DNA from: Ferruginibacter sp.
GTDB taxonomy: Bacteria > Bacteroidota > Bacteroidia > Chitinophagales > Chitinophagaceae
DNA length: 64,000 bases
NCBI GenBank assembly: GCA_025963635.1
Contig: JAOQAK010000035.1
Span: forward strand, 62,001 to 126,000
Direction of reading: 5' to 3'
Positions 42,998 to 51,677 of the stretch are shown here, in pieces; within the stretch, counting starts at the first letter, position 1; every line of letters starts with the position of its first letter. The translations under genes were made by a program, and so were the position numbers. Below the pieces are notes generated by a model that had not been told where the DNA came from, searched no databases, and was given only the letters and a program-made list of their open reading frames with translations.

Positions 42998-45748
42998 TTA
43001 CACTGAAAATGCCTTATCTATGATTTCAGCCTGCTCTTTAGCGTGAATTTTAGAATACCCGGTAGCAGTAGACGCACTTGGCACGCGGCTTATTACAAAA
43101 AAATTAATATTTACCAGGTTCATTCTTAAAAAAGTTGCAGCACCCATATTTAAGGGCTCTTCCTGAACCCAATACCAGATCGCTTTGCTGTATTTTTTGT
43201 AGAGCTCATCCAATTTTGCCTGGGGTAAAGGGTATATCTGCTCAAGGCGAACAAGGGCTACGTCCGTCCGGTTTTCTTTTAGTTGCCTCTCTGCCAGGTC
43301 GAAATACATTTTACCACTGCATAAAATTACTTTTTTAATATTGGCAGGGTCTTTTACAGACCCGTCATCGATCACTTCCTTAAATCCTCCCGAAGTAAAC
43401 TCAGCAGCAGGACTAAAGCTACCGGGATGACGAAGGTTGGCTTTAGGAGAAAAATTGATCAGTGGCTTCCGGAACGGCCATGCGAGTTGCCGGCGCAATA
43501 CATGAAAAAAGTTAGCAGCGGTAGTAACATTCGTGATCACCATGTTATTTTCCGCACACATCTGTAAAAAACGTTCCATTCTCGCACTGCTATGCTCCGG
43601 ACCCTGCCCTTCGTATCCGTGCGGTAATAACATTACTACCCCGTTCATGCGCTGCCATTTGGTTTCTGCAGCCGCAATGAACTGGTCGATCATTGTTTGA
43701 GCGCCGTTACAAAAATCGCCGAACTGGGCTTCCCAGATTACAAGGGCGTTGGGGTTTGCCATTGAATAGCCATATTCAAATCCCAGTACTGCATATTCGC
43801 TCAACAAAGAATTGTAAATCCTGAAGGGTGCCTGCATTTCTGTAAAATGATCCAGCCGGTTATATTCTTCGTTGGTATTTTCATCATAAATAACAGAATG
43901 CCGATGACTAAAAGTGCCTCTTTTTACGTCCTGCCCGCTCATGCGTACATCTTTGCCTTCTATCAGCAAACTTCCATAAGCCATCAACTCACCGGTGGCC
44001 CAATCAATTTTCTGTTCCTCTGAATATAATTTAATTTTATCCTGTAATAGTTTTTCCACTTTCCTGAGTGGTTTGAAATTTTCGGGCCATTTCATCAGCC
44101 CACTGAATAGGAGATTGAAATCTTTTTCATTAATGGCGGTCACCGGTGAACTTTCAAAATCGCCGGCTGCAGCCCTTCTCAGGCTTTTCCACCAAAGCTC
44201 GGGCTTTTGAAAAGTGTACGGCAGGGGATTCTGTTTCACCTCATCCAGTCTTTCCTGTAATTCAGCTAAAAATTGCTTTTCCATTTCCTTGGCCAGCGCT
44301 TTGGCTTCGGGTTCACCATTTTCGATGAGGTACTGCGTATAAACTTCACGGGGATTTTGATGCTTATCAATTAGTGAATATAACTGGGGTTGGGTAAACT
44401 TAGGTTCATCGCCCTCATTGTGTCCATGGCGCCGGTAGCAAACCATATCAATAAAAATATCACTGTTAAATTCCTGGCGATATTGTGTGGCTATTTCTAC
44501 TGCCTTCACTACTGTTTCGGGATCATCACCATTTACGTGCAATACCGGCGCTTTAATCATTGAGGCTATAGAGGTACAGTAATCCGTGCTTCTTGCATCA
44601 TCAAAATCGGTAGTGAATCCAATCTGGTTGTTGATTACGAAATGAATGGTGCCACCGGTATAATATCCCTTCAAATTAGACATTTGTAGCACTTCATATA
44701 CCACGCCCTGACCGGCCACGGAAGCATCCCCATGAATTAGAATAGGTAATATCTTATCAAAATCACTGTTATACAATACGTCTGCTTTACATCTTGAAAA
44801 GCCCACTACCACCGGATCAACCGCTTCCAGGTGCGAAGGGTTCGGGCAAAGCTTCAGGTTAATTTTGTTGCCCGTTGCCGTAACGATATCACTGCTAAAT
44901 CCAAGGTGATATTTCACATCACCGCTCCCCATGGTGGTATCAGGTGTAGCGGTTCCCTCAAATTCGCTGAATATCTGTTCGTAAGTTTTTCCCAAAATAT
45001 TGGCTAAGATATTCAGTCTTCCGCGGTGTGCCATACCAATTACTACTTCCTGCACATTATTGGAAGAAGCTGTATTAATGATAGCATCCAGTGCAGCGAT
45101 GGTTGTTTCGCCACCTTCAAGAGAAAAACGCTTTTGCCCGATGTATTTCGTGTGAAGAAATTTTTCGAACATTACCCCTTCATTGAGTTTTTGCAAAATC
45201 CGTTTCTTTTGTTCCAGCGGAACCGGTTCAAGCATGGTGTGTTCAACGGCATTCATCATCCAGTCGAGCTTACGATTACTATTATCAGCACGAAACTCAA
45301 CGCCGAGATGACTGGTATAACATTTCTGTAAATGGGTGATGATATTTTGCAGGGTGGTGCTTCCTAACCCAACAAATTTGCCGCTTTCAAATGTAGCAGA
45401 AAGGTCATCTTCACTAAGACCATAATTTTCAATAGAAAGATTGGCCTTTCGATCTTTGCGTTCGCGGATGGGATTGGTTTTAGCGACAAGGTGCCCCTTT
45501 CGTCGATACGCCTGTATCAACTGATAAACACTTAACTCCTTTGCAAAAGATACTGCGTCGACTGTACCGCCGCGAGTAGGCATCTTAGCGCCGTTGATCG
45601 CCCCGCCACCATTGCTGACTGCAAAGTCAAATCCTTCAAAAAACTTACGCAATTCCCCGTCTACACTAGTGGGATCCTTTACGAAATCGTTGTACAGGTT
45701 TTCGATGTATGCCGGATGAGCGTTGGTGATATATTGAAAATCCTTCAT
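42998..45748 (-). CDS. sucA: 2-oxoglutarate dehydrogenase E1 component
   Basis: 916 aa, close to the usual ~930. N-terminal E2-binding region YIENLYNDFVKDPTSVDGELRKFFEGF; FSLEGGETTIAALDAIINTA and GMAHRGRLNILANILGK (ThDP site) follow; HGDASVAGQGVVYEVLQMSNLKGY, VNGDDPETVVKA (magnesium site), CYRRHGHNEGDEPKFTQPQLY; then WEAQFGDFCNGAQTMIDQF and LLPHGYEGQGPEHSSARMERFLQ in the C-terminal half. It decarboxylates 2-oxoglutarate and transfers succinyl to OdhB. The isocitrate and glutamate dehydrogenases in this window make its substrate. Confidence 0.97.
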   Translation of the reverse strand: MKDFQYITNAHPAYIENLYNDFVKDPTSVDGELRKFFEGFDFAVSNGGGAINGAKMPTRGGTVDAVSFAKELSVYQLIQAYRRKGHLVAKTNPIRERKDRKANLSIENYGLSEDDLSATFESGKFVGLGSTTLQNIITHLQKCYTSHLGVEFRADNSNRKLDWMMNAVEHTMLEPVPLEQKKRILQKLNEGVMFEKFLHTKYIGQKRFSLEGGETTIAALDAIINTASSNNVQEVVIGMAHRGRLNILANILGKTYEQIFSEFEGTATPDTTMGSGDVKYHLGFSSDIVTATGNKINLKLCPNPSHLEAVDPVVVGFSRCKADVLYNSDFDKILPILIHGDASVAGQGVVYEVLQMSNLKGYYTGGTIHFVINNQIGFTTDFDDARSTDYCTSIASMIKAPVLHVNGDDPETVVKAVEIATQYRQEFNSDIFIDMVCYRRHGHNEGDEPKFTQPQLYSLIDKHQNPREVYTQYLIENGEPEAKALAKEMEKQFLAELQERLDEVKQNPLPYTFQKPELWWKSLRRAAAGDFESSPVTAINEKDFNLLFSGLMKWPENFKPLRKVEKLLQDKIKLYSEEQKIDWATGELMAYGSLLIEGKDVRMSGQDVKRGTFSHRHSVIYDENTNEEYNRLDHFTEMQAPFRIYNSLLSEYAVLGFEYGYSMANPNALVIWEAQFGDFCNGAQTMIDQFIAAAETKWQRMNGVVMLLPHGYEGQGPEHSSARMERFLQMCAENNMVITNVTTAANFFHVLRRQLAWPFRKPLINFSPKANLRHPGSFSPAAEFTSGGFKEVIDDGSVKDPANIKKVILCSGKMYFDLAERQLKENRTDVALVRLEQIYPLPQAKLDELYKKYSKAIWYWVQEEPLNMGAATFLRMNLVNINFFVISRVPSASTATGYSKIHAKEQAEIIDKAFSV

Positions 45749-45815
45749 TGTAAATTGAAAATTGTTTATTGGTATGGCATAATTGAGGAATGCAAATATC
45801 GTTCATTTATTCAAA

Positions 45816-46316
45816 TTATTCAGCAGATGAAATATATGCATTACCGGTTTTAACAGTCGTTAAAACCCACACAATACCGGCACTGATTAAAACATATGCC
45901 GCAAAAAAGTAAAACCCGGGCTCCAGGCTCGCAGTGGTGTTGTTCATTGCACGGCTGCCCAGGAAGGCGATGAAAATACTAACAGCAAAAACATCCGCCA
46001 TTGCCCATTTACTGATAGCGCTCACCAATTTAAGCCAACTCGCAGGGATATTTTTGGATAAAAGAATATAAAAAATGATAGCAGATTTAAACAAGGGAAC
46101 AATTATCCCAAATATGAGAATCAGTACAAAGGGGAAATAGTTGGCACTTTCCCACAGGTTTTGTAGCGTACCGACAATGCTTCTTTTCTCATTAAAAAGA
46201 TTGATATCAATAAAAAATTTGGCAGTAATGTCAACTTTGAGCATGTTAAGCACGAGCCCAAAACCTAAAAACACAAGGGAAAGAATGTGTAACGCTAACA
46301 ATAAAGCCCTCTTCAT
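45816..46316 (-). CDS. Paraquat-inducible protein A (PqiA)-like membrane protein
   Basis: 166 aa with four predicted membrane helices: ALLLALHILSLVFLGFGLVLNML, NYFPFVLILIFGIIVPLFKSAIIFYILL, ISKWAMADVFAVSIFIAFLG, and FYFFAAYVLISAGIVWVLTTV. The IVPLFKSAIIFYIL...WAMADVFAVSIFIAFL block is the conserved heart of PqiA domains. It is a single domain rather than the double one of E. coli PqiA, as usual in Bacteroidota. PqiA proteins belong to envelope lipid-transport systems with MCE proteins, none of which is encoded nearby. Confidence 0.82.
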   Translation of the reverse strand: MKRALLLALHILSLVFLGFGLVLNMLKVDITAKFFIDINLFNEKRSIVGTLQNLWESANYFPFVLILIFGIIVPLFKSAIIFYILLSKNIPASWLKLVSAISKWAMADVFAVSIFIAFLGSRAMNNTTASLEPGFYFFAAYVLISAGIVWVLTTVKTGNAYISSAE

Positions 46317-46410
46317 ACCCTGGTTTATAGCTGAAAGCGTGTTTTGATTGATTTAAGAAGGCGATTTTACAAAAATCCTTTCTAAATGATTATTTCTTAT
46401 TTTGAATCCC

Positions 46411-46418
46411 TATCTTTG
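46411..46418 (+). promoter_or_regulatory. -7 promoter box of rpsT
   Basis: TATCTTTG followed by CAG, 21 bp before the rpsT ATG, matching TAnnTTTG. The -33 position is T-rich (TATTTC) rather than TTG. Confidence 0.6.
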
Positions 46419-46439
46419 CAGCCCAAAAATAAGATTTAA

Positions 46440-46697
46440 ATGGCAAACCATTCAGCAACTAAGAAAGATGTGCGTCAGAGCAGCAAGCGTAATGAACGTA
46501 ACCGTTATTATGGCAAAACAACCCGTAATGCGATACGCGACATTAAAGCGATAGAAGATAAATCAGGTGCTACTGAAAAGCAACCGATTGTTGCCTCTAT
46601 GATTGATAAATTAGCTAAACGTGGAACTATCCACAAAAACAAAGCGGCTAATTTAAAAAGCAAACTGGCCAGGCGGATTAATGCTTTGGCAAAGTAA
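46440..46697 (+). CDS. rpsT: 30S ribosomal protein S20
   Basis: 85 aa, strongly basic, with the typical S20 layout: ANHSATKKDVRQSSKRNERNRYYGKTTRNAIRDIKAI, then MIDKLAKRGTIHKNKAANLKSKLARRINAL. The TIHKNKAANLKSKLARRIN block is diagnostic. S20 binds the 5' domain of 16S rRNA. Single gene with promoter box and a strong terminator. Confidence 0.96.
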   Translation: MANHSATKKDVRQSSKRNERNRYYGKTTRNAIRDIKAIEDKSGATEKQPIVASMIDKLAKRGTIHKNKAANLKSKLARRINALAK

Positions 46698-46725
46698 TTT
46701 TCGCTTTTTGCATATATTATTACAG

Positions 46726-46757
46726 CCCGTCAGGATTAAATACCTGACGGGTTTTTA
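46726..46757 (+). terminator. Intrinsic terminator of rpsT
   Basis: CCCGTCAGG, loop ATTAAATA, CCTGACGGG, then TTTTTAT: a perfect 9-bp stem with a T-tract, 29 bp after the stop. Confidence 0.92.
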
Positions 46758-47174
46758 TGTATAAAACAGATCGCAAGTTGTAAATTATATACTTCTCTTC
46801 GTGTAAGTGCCGCATTCACGGGTAGTTAGGGGTGCCGCTTTAGGTTTTGGTGAAATGAACGGAAATAGTTTTTTGCAGCTTGAACCGAACTGATTTACTG
46901 GTCTGAAACTTCCTCTCATACTTTTCTCTTCAATATTTTTTTCCGCCATTTGCTTCACTCAATAAGGCCGGCTTAAATATCCCGACGGATCACCGCTGGG
47001 AAAGATATTGCAGCAACGGTATAAAAGGCAATTCGGCACCGCAGCAGAAAAAATAAAGTTGTCGATTCTAGTTTGCTTCGAATGCTTGTGCGCAATTGGA
47101 TTTTATTTGTAAAACTCTCCCTGTTATGAGCCGGCGCACATGTGCTTCCCGTTTTTTTGCTTTGTACAATAGTA
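46758..47174. other. Gene-free stretch between the rpsT terminator and the next gene
   Basis: About 440 bp. No ORF with protein-like composition in either strand (the track ORF 46973..47209 minus is not convincing), no tRNA-like cloverleaf and no clear repeat seen. A -7 match TATATTTG at 47175-47182, with T-rich TTTTTTTG ~18 bp upstream, ends the stretch and probably serves the following membrane-protein gene. Confidence 0.5.
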
Positions 47175-47201
47175 TATATTTGTTTACCTAAATTAACCTG
47201 C

Positions 47202-47597
47202 ATGAGCAATGAAGTTTATGCGATTCCACTCCGGTATCGTAAGATGGAGAATTTACACATTGTATTCTGGCTATTCAAAGATATCAGCTGGTGCATGATT
47301 TGGCGCCCCCTTGGTATCGCCATGATTTTTCCCACACTTATCATTGCTATCGTCATTGCTATCCGCACCCGGCAATACATGAGCGAAGTATGCCACAATA
47401 TTGCGATCGTTGTGTGGATCGCCGCCAACTCCTACTGGATGATCAGCGAATTTTTAAACTTCGATACGAATGTGTTGTTTGGTCAATACACTTTCAAACA
47501 CTTAGCCATCATTCCTTTTGCACTGGGTGTGCTGGTGCTGGGCTATTACTATGTTTGGTGGAGGCCCCGGCATATGGATGTGGTGGAAACGATGTAA
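47202..47597 (+). CDS. Conserved small membrane protein of unknown function
   Basis: 131 aa from the ATG at 47202 (MSNEVYAIPLRYRKMENLHIVFWLFKDISWCMIW); the 20 residues before it in the track ORF overlap the promoter region. Four hydrophobic segments: IVFWLFKDISWCMIWRPLGIAMIFPTLIIAIVIAI, EVCHNIAIVVWIAANSYWMISEF and LAIIPFALGVLVLGYYYVWW. The LFKDISWCMIWRPLGIAMI....VCHNIAIVVWIAANSYWM pattern is a recurrent Bacteroidota inner-membrane protein of unknown role. Upstream of aspS. Confidence 0.8.
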   Translation: MSNEVYAIPLRYRKMENLHIVFWLFKDISWCMIWRPLGIAMIFPTLIIAIVIAIRTRQYMSEVCHNIAIVVWIAANSYWMISEFLNFDTNVLFGQYTFKHLAIIPFALGVLVLGYYYVWWRPRHMDVVETM

Positions 47598-47669
47598 ATG
47601 TGAAAGTGTAAAGAGGTGTACTAACAGGTTTCTGTTCCAGAAGCCTGTTTTCCCTAAAATTTCTCTGTG

Positions 47670-47677
47670 TATATTTG
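47670..47677 (+). promoter_or_regulatory. -7 promoter box upstream of aspS
   Basis: TATATTTG followed by CAAC; TTTT (47648-47651) lies 18 bp upstream in place of TTTG. If used, the aspS transcript would start with the ~55-bp dispersed element in its 5' leader. Confidence 0.5.
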
Positions 47678-47699
47678 CAACCGCTTCAATAAAAGCCAA

Positions 47700-47773
47700 A
47701 TAGCACTCCTGCTGTTGAACGGAGCGTCGCCAATGAAGCTCTATCAGGGCTCTGCTGCCGGAAAACAAAAAAC
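47700..47773 (+). repeat. Dispersed ~55-bp intergenic element, copy 3 (aspS leader)
   Basis: GTTGAACGGAGCGTCGCCAATGAAGCT (47714-47740) is identical over 27 bp, inverted, to 59007-59033. It continues CTGCTGCCGG and an A-run, the order seen in the other copies. It ends ~16 bp before the aspS start codon. Confidence 0.85.
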
Positions 47774-47788
47774 TTTAAATACAATACA

Positions 47789-49615
47789 ATGTACCGTTCT
47801 CATACCTGTGGCGAATTAAGAATTGCCGACGTTAATAAAGAAGTTACCCTTAGCGGATGGGTGCAAACCGTTCGCAAATTTGGCAGCATCACTTTTGTCG
47901 ATCTCCGCGACCGGTATGGCATCACACAATTATTATTTTCCGAAGTGCTCAATGGCGAATTGGATGCCAGCCCGCTGGGACGGGAATTTGTATTGCAGGT
48001 AAAGGGCCGCGTAAATGAGCGCAGCAACAAAAATCCGAATCTACCTACAGGTGATATTGAGATCGCCATTTCTGAATTTACGATTTTGAATAAATCGGCA
48101 GTGCCGCCTTTTTCAATACAGGACGATACCGACGGCGGTGATGAACTACGCATGAAATACCGCTTCCTCGATCTGCGCAGGAACCTCGTAAAAAAGAACC
48201 TGGAACTGCGCTACGCCGTGGGCCGCAGCACTCGTAATTATCTCCATGAAAATAATTTCATGGACATCGAAACACCTTTCCTGATCAAATCTACCCCGGA
48301 AGGTGCAAGGGATTTTGTAGTACCCAGCAGGATGAATGCCGGCCAGTTTTATGCCTTGCCCCAATCACCCCAAACATTTAAGCAATTGCTGATGGTGAGC
48401 GGGTTCGACCGCTACTACCAGATCGTTAAATGCTTTCGCGACGAAGATCTCCGTGCCGACCGCCAGCCGGAGTTTACACAAATTGATTGTGAAATGAGTT
48501 TTGTAGAGCAGGAAGATATTTTGATAATGTTTGAAGGCCTGGTGAAACGCATTTTTAAAGATGTAAAAAACATTGACTATACAGACGTTGTAGAGCGCAT
48601 GACCTGGGAAGAAGCTATGTGGATGTTTGGGAACGACAAACCGGATACCAGGTTTGAAATGAAGATTGGCAACTTGAAATTTCCTCAACATGCTTTTCCG
48701 CAGCAGCCGTCGCAGGCATCCCTGATTGAGGGGGCGTCTTTTGGCGTATTTGACGATGCAGAAACTGTATTGGCCATTGCAGCGCCGGGCTGCAGCGAAT
48801 ATACCCGCAAACAAACCGATGAACTCACCGATTGGGTAAAACGCCCGCAAATCGGTATGAAGGGCCTTGTTTATATCAAATGCAACGCAGACGGTACCTA
48901 TAAGAGCAGTGTAGATAAATTTTATAGTCCTGAACGCTTAAAAGCAATTGCTGATGCCGCCAACGCAAAGCCGGGCGACCTGGTGTTAATATTGGCCGGC
49001 GCGGAAGAAAAAACGCGGAAAGCCACGAGCGATCTGCGGATGTACCTGGGCGAAAGGCTGGGCTTGCGCAAAGCTGACCATTTTAAATTATTGTGGGTAC
49101 TCGACTTCCCTTTATTTGAATATGCGGAAGACGACAACCGCTGGGTAGCAAGGCACCATCCCTTTACTTCTCCCAAACCGGATCATATCGATATCATGAT
49201 CAATAATAACCCGGTGATTGAAAATGCGGCGGAATACCTCGCCCACCCCTACGCAGGTATCAAGGCCAATGCGTATGATATGGTGCTTAACGGCAATGAA
49301 ATCGGCGGCGGTTCAATCCGTATCTTCCAACGGGCGCTGCAGGAAAAAATGTTTGCCGCCCTGGGAATGGATACGGCGGAACAACAGCATAAATTCGGTT
49401 TCCTGCTGGGCGCTTTTGAATATGGCGCACCTCCGCACGGCGGATTGGCTTTTGGTTTCGATCGTCTTTGCGCTATCCTTGGCGGCAGTGAAAGTATCCG
49501 CGATTTTATCGCGTTTCCAAAAAACAACAGCGGCCGGGATGTGATGCTGGATGCGCCTTCCACCATTGATGCAAAGCAATTTGAAGAGTTGCAGATCAGG
49601 TTGGATTTGAAATAA
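47789..49615 (+). CDS. aspS: Aspartate--tRNA ligase
   Basis: 608 aa class II synthetase. N-terminal OB-fold anticodon-binding domain ([32 protein letters not shown]); motif 2 region [25 protein letters not shown] near 215; the bacterial GAD insertion domain (~300-400); motif 3 [41 protein letters not shown] near 550. Full length for the bacterial type. It charges tRNA-Asp; whether it is discriminating cannot be said. Confidence 0.97.
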   Translation: MYRSHTCGELRIADVNKEVTLSGWVQTVRKFGSITFVDLRDRYGITQLLFSEVLNGELDASPLGREFVLQVKGRVNERSNKNPNLPTGDIEIAISEFTILNKSAVPPFSIQDDTDGGDELRMKYRFLDLRRNLVKKNLELRYAVGRSTRNYLHENNFMDIETPFLIKSTPEGARDFVVPSRMNAGQFYALPQSPQTFKQLLMVSGFDRYYQIVKCFRDEDLRADRQPEFTQIDCEMSFVEQEDILIMFEGLVKRIFKDVKNIDYTDVVERMTWEEAMWMFGNDKPDTRFEMKIGNLKFPQHAFPQQPSQASLIEGASFGVFDDAETVLAIAAPGCSEYTRKQTDELTDWVKRPQIGMKGLVYIKCNADGTYKSSVDKFYSPERLKAIADAANAKPGDLVLILAGAEEKTRKATSDLRMYLGERLGLRKADHFKLLWVLDFPLFEYAEDDNRWVARHHPFTSPKPDHIDIMINNNPVIENAAEYLAHPYAGIKANAYDMVLNGNEIGGGSIRIFQRALQEKMFAALGMDTAEQQHKFGFLLGAFEYGAPPHGGLAFGFDRLCAILGGSESIRDFIAFPKNNSGRDVMLDAPSTIDAKQFEELQIRLDLK

Positions 49616-49647
49616 TTTTTTTAACTTTAATAGCTAAAGAAAATTGA

Positions 49648-49818
49648 ATGATAATAGAAATTCCAAAAAATACCCCTGAAAAAGAAATTAAAAAAATTTT
49701 AAAAAAAATCCAGGGGAAAACTTCACAGGGGAAAGATGTGGATTCTTTTTTCGGGAAATTACCTGGTATTGAAGATGGGTTAGCTTATCAAAAGAAACGA
49801 CGTAATGAATGGAAATAA
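49648..49818 (+). CDS. Small antitoxin-like protein upstream of a PIN toxin (too short for the ORF track)
   Basis: 56 aa: MIIEIPKNTPEKEIKKILKKIQGK, then KDVDSFFGKLPGIEDGLAYQKKRRNEWK. The C-terminal F(F)GKLPGIEDGL.YQK..RNEW segment is a recurrent tail of small antitoxins encoded ahead of PIN toxins. The stop overlaps the toxin start by 14 bp, the coupling expected for such a pair. The N-terminal half is Lys-rich without a recognisable DNA-binding motif. Confidence 0.75.
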   Translation: MIIEIPKNTPEKEIKKILKKIQGKTSQGKDVDSFFGKLPGIEDGLAYQKKRRNEWK

Positions 49819-50174
49819 TTTATTGCTGGATACTAACATAATTATTTATGCACTGAAAGGCCTGGCGAACGTCAGGCCTTATTTTGACATTGAACCGTTC
49901 ATATCTGTGATCACGGAAATTGAAATTTTGGGTGTTAGAGACTTACCAGATACGGATAAAAAAATCAGGGAAACCGTAATTGAATATTGTAGTATCGTAC
50001 CCTTGACCAACAAAATAAAAACAGCGGGTTATTTCAATAAAGAAGGAGATAAAAACTCCAATCCCGGATGCAATTATTGCAGCAACGGCAATAGAACATG
50101 GACTTACACTTGCTACCGCTGATAAGGGTTTTAAACGCATAAAGCAATTGTCATTGATTTTAATAGAAATTTAA
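49805..50174 (+). pseudogene. VapC-like PIN-domain toxin disrupted by a frameshift
   Basis: The track ORF (49805..50122) starts as a PIN toxin, GNNLLLDTNIIIYALKG with the first metal aspartate and VITEIEILGV with the glutamate, then becomes senseless after LTNKIKTAG. In the next frame the lost half is intact: KQRVISIKKEIKTPIPDAIIAATAIEHGLTLATADKGFKRIKQLSLILIEI, stopping at 50174, with both remaining aspartates. Removing one A from the run AAAAA at 50017-50021 restores a single ~122-aa reading frame. Either the toxin is inactivated or an A-run length error is present; the antitoxin upstream is intact. Confidence 0.85.
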
Positions 50175-50284
50175 CGGCACTTTCCGCAGTGCTAACTGTT
50201 ATCATCACCAGTTAGCGATAATTTTGAATGCACCCATATCAACGTTCAATCCTCACTTCCACAAATATTTCCTAACTTGAAAAT

Positions 50285-51550
50285 ATGATCAAAAGCCAAA
50301 TACCACTGGCAGAACGTTTACGCCCTGCTACCCTCAATGAACTGGTGGGCCAGCAGCATTTAACGGGCAAGGGAAGCATTTTACGTACCGCAATTGAAAA
50401 TGGAAAAGTGCCGAGCATGATTCTCTGGGGACCGCCAGGAGTAGGCAAAACCACCATCGCCAACATCATCGCCCAAACTTTACAGGTGCCATTTTACACA
50501 CTGAGCGCAATCAGCAGCGGTGTAAAGGAAGTTCGTGAAGTAATTGAAGCAGCGAAAACACAGCAAAACGTGATCTTGTTCATTGATGAGATTCACCGTT
50601 TTAATAAGGGCCAGCAGGATGCCTTGCTTGGAGCCGTGGAGAAAGGAATTATTATCCTCATCGGCGCCACAACGGAGAATCCATCTTTTGAAGTGAATAG
50701 TGCGCTACTAAGCCGTTGCCAGGTATATGTATTAAAACCATTGGATGAAGAAGAACTAATCGGACTTTTACAACATGCGATTGCCACGGATGAAATATTA
50801 AGCAGCAAAAAAATAGAAATAAAAGAAACGGCAGCGCTGATCAATATCTCCGGTGGAGATGCACGCAAGCTTTTAAATTTGTTAGAGTTGGTAACAGAAG
50901 CGCTTGGTGATGACATTGTTATAACAGACGACAAAGTGATGGAGATAGCCCAACAACGCATTGCCATTTATGATAAAAGCGGCGAACAACATTATGATAT
51001 TATTTCAGCCTTTATAAAATCGATCCGGGGCAGCGACCCGAATGGCGCACTGTACTGGCTTGCAAGGATGATCGAGGGAGGGGAAGATGTAAAATTCATC
51101 GCAAGGCGTTTACTAATACTGGCCAGTGAAGATATCGGCAATGCCAATCCCAATGCCCTGTTACTGGCCAATGCCACTTTTGATGCGGTCAATAAAATTG
51201 GCTACCCCGAATCGCGGATTATCTTATCACAATGCGTGACTTACTTAGCAAGTTCTGCAAAAAGTAATGCGGCCGTAACAGCAATCAGTGAAGCAATGGC
51301 AGCGGTTCAACAACATGGCGATCTTCCGGTGCCACTGCATATCAGGAATGCGCCCACGAAATTGATGAAGACTTTAAATTATGGCAAGGATTATGCTTAC
51401 TCTCATAACTATGAAAATAATTTCGCTGCCCAGGAATATTTACCCAGGGAGCTTTCCGGTACCGCCTTTTACAAACCCGGCAAGAATGCAAGAGAAGAGG
51501 AATTGCGAAAATTTTTGAAATCTTTATGGAAAGACAAATACAAGTATTAG
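50285..51550 (+). CDS. rarA: Replication-associated recombination protein RarA (MgsA)
   Basis: 421 aa AAA+ ATPase of the clamp-loader clade. PLAERLRPATLNELVGQQHLTGKGSILR; Walker A GPPGVGKTTIANII near 50; Walker B ILFIDEIHRFNKGQQDALLGAVEKG near 100; sensor region GATTENPSFEVNSALLSRCQVYVL; and the RarA-specific C-terminal part (DPNGALYWLARMIEGGEDVKFIARRLLILASEDIGNANP, PVPLHIRNAPTKLMK). It acts at stalled replication forks. Followed by heptad repeats. Confidence 0.95.
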   Translation: MIKSQIPLAERLRPATLNELVGQQHLTGKGSILRTAIENGKVPSMILWGPPGVGKTTIANIIAQTLQVPFYTLSAISSGVKEVREVIEAAKTQQNVILFIDEIHRFNKGQQDALLGAVEKGIIILIGATTENPSFEVNSALLSRCQVYVLKPLDEEELIGLLQHAIATDEILSSKKIEIKETAALINISGGDARKLLNLLELVTEALGDDIVITDDKVMEIAQQRIAIYDKSGEQHYDIISAFIKSIRGSDPNGALYWLARMIEGGEDVKFIARRLLILASEDIGNANPNALLLANATFDAVNKIGYPESRIILSQCVTYLASSAKSNAAVTAISEAMAAVQQHGDLPVPLHIRNAPTKLMKTLNYGKDYAYSHNYENNFAAQEYLPRELSGTAFYKPGKNAREEELRKFLKSLWKDKYKY

Positions 51551-51552
51551 AC

Positions 51553-51588
51553 GGTTGAAGGCTGAAGGTTCAAGGTTGAAGGTTCAAG
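51553..51588. repeat. GGTTGAA/GGTTCAA heptad repeats
   Basis: Four to five degenerate 7-bp units, GGTTGAAGGCTGAAGGTTCAAGGTTGAAGGTTCAA, immediately after the rarA stop. A different heptad sequence follows 30 bp later. Confidence 0.75.
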
Positions 51589-51618
51589 CACGTCTCTCTT
51601 ATTAATCGCTGAATTTTG

Positions 51619-51663
51619 CCCATTGATCATTCACCATTCACCATTCACCATTCACCATTCACG
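51619..51663. repeat. CATTCAC heptad repeats, copy 2 of the 21.4-kb type
   Basis: CCCATTGATCATT followed by four CACCATT units and ending CATTCACGAT. The same beginning (CCCATTGA) and end (CATTCACGAT) bracket the right arm at 21501-21534, with a different number of units between. It lies ~15 bp before the esterase lipoprotein gene. Confidence 0.8.
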
Positions 51664-51677
51664 ATCAATATTTTACA

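Noticed and set aside
46973-47209. 78-aa minus-strand ORF in the rpsT-aspS region
   Set aside because: No conserved motif, unusual composition, and it overlaps the promoter of the membrane-protein gene.
49805-50122. 105-aa ORF taken as a complete toxin
   Set aside because: Its last ~40 residues are out of frame; the true C-terminal half is in the next frame, so it is entered as a pseudogene to 50174.
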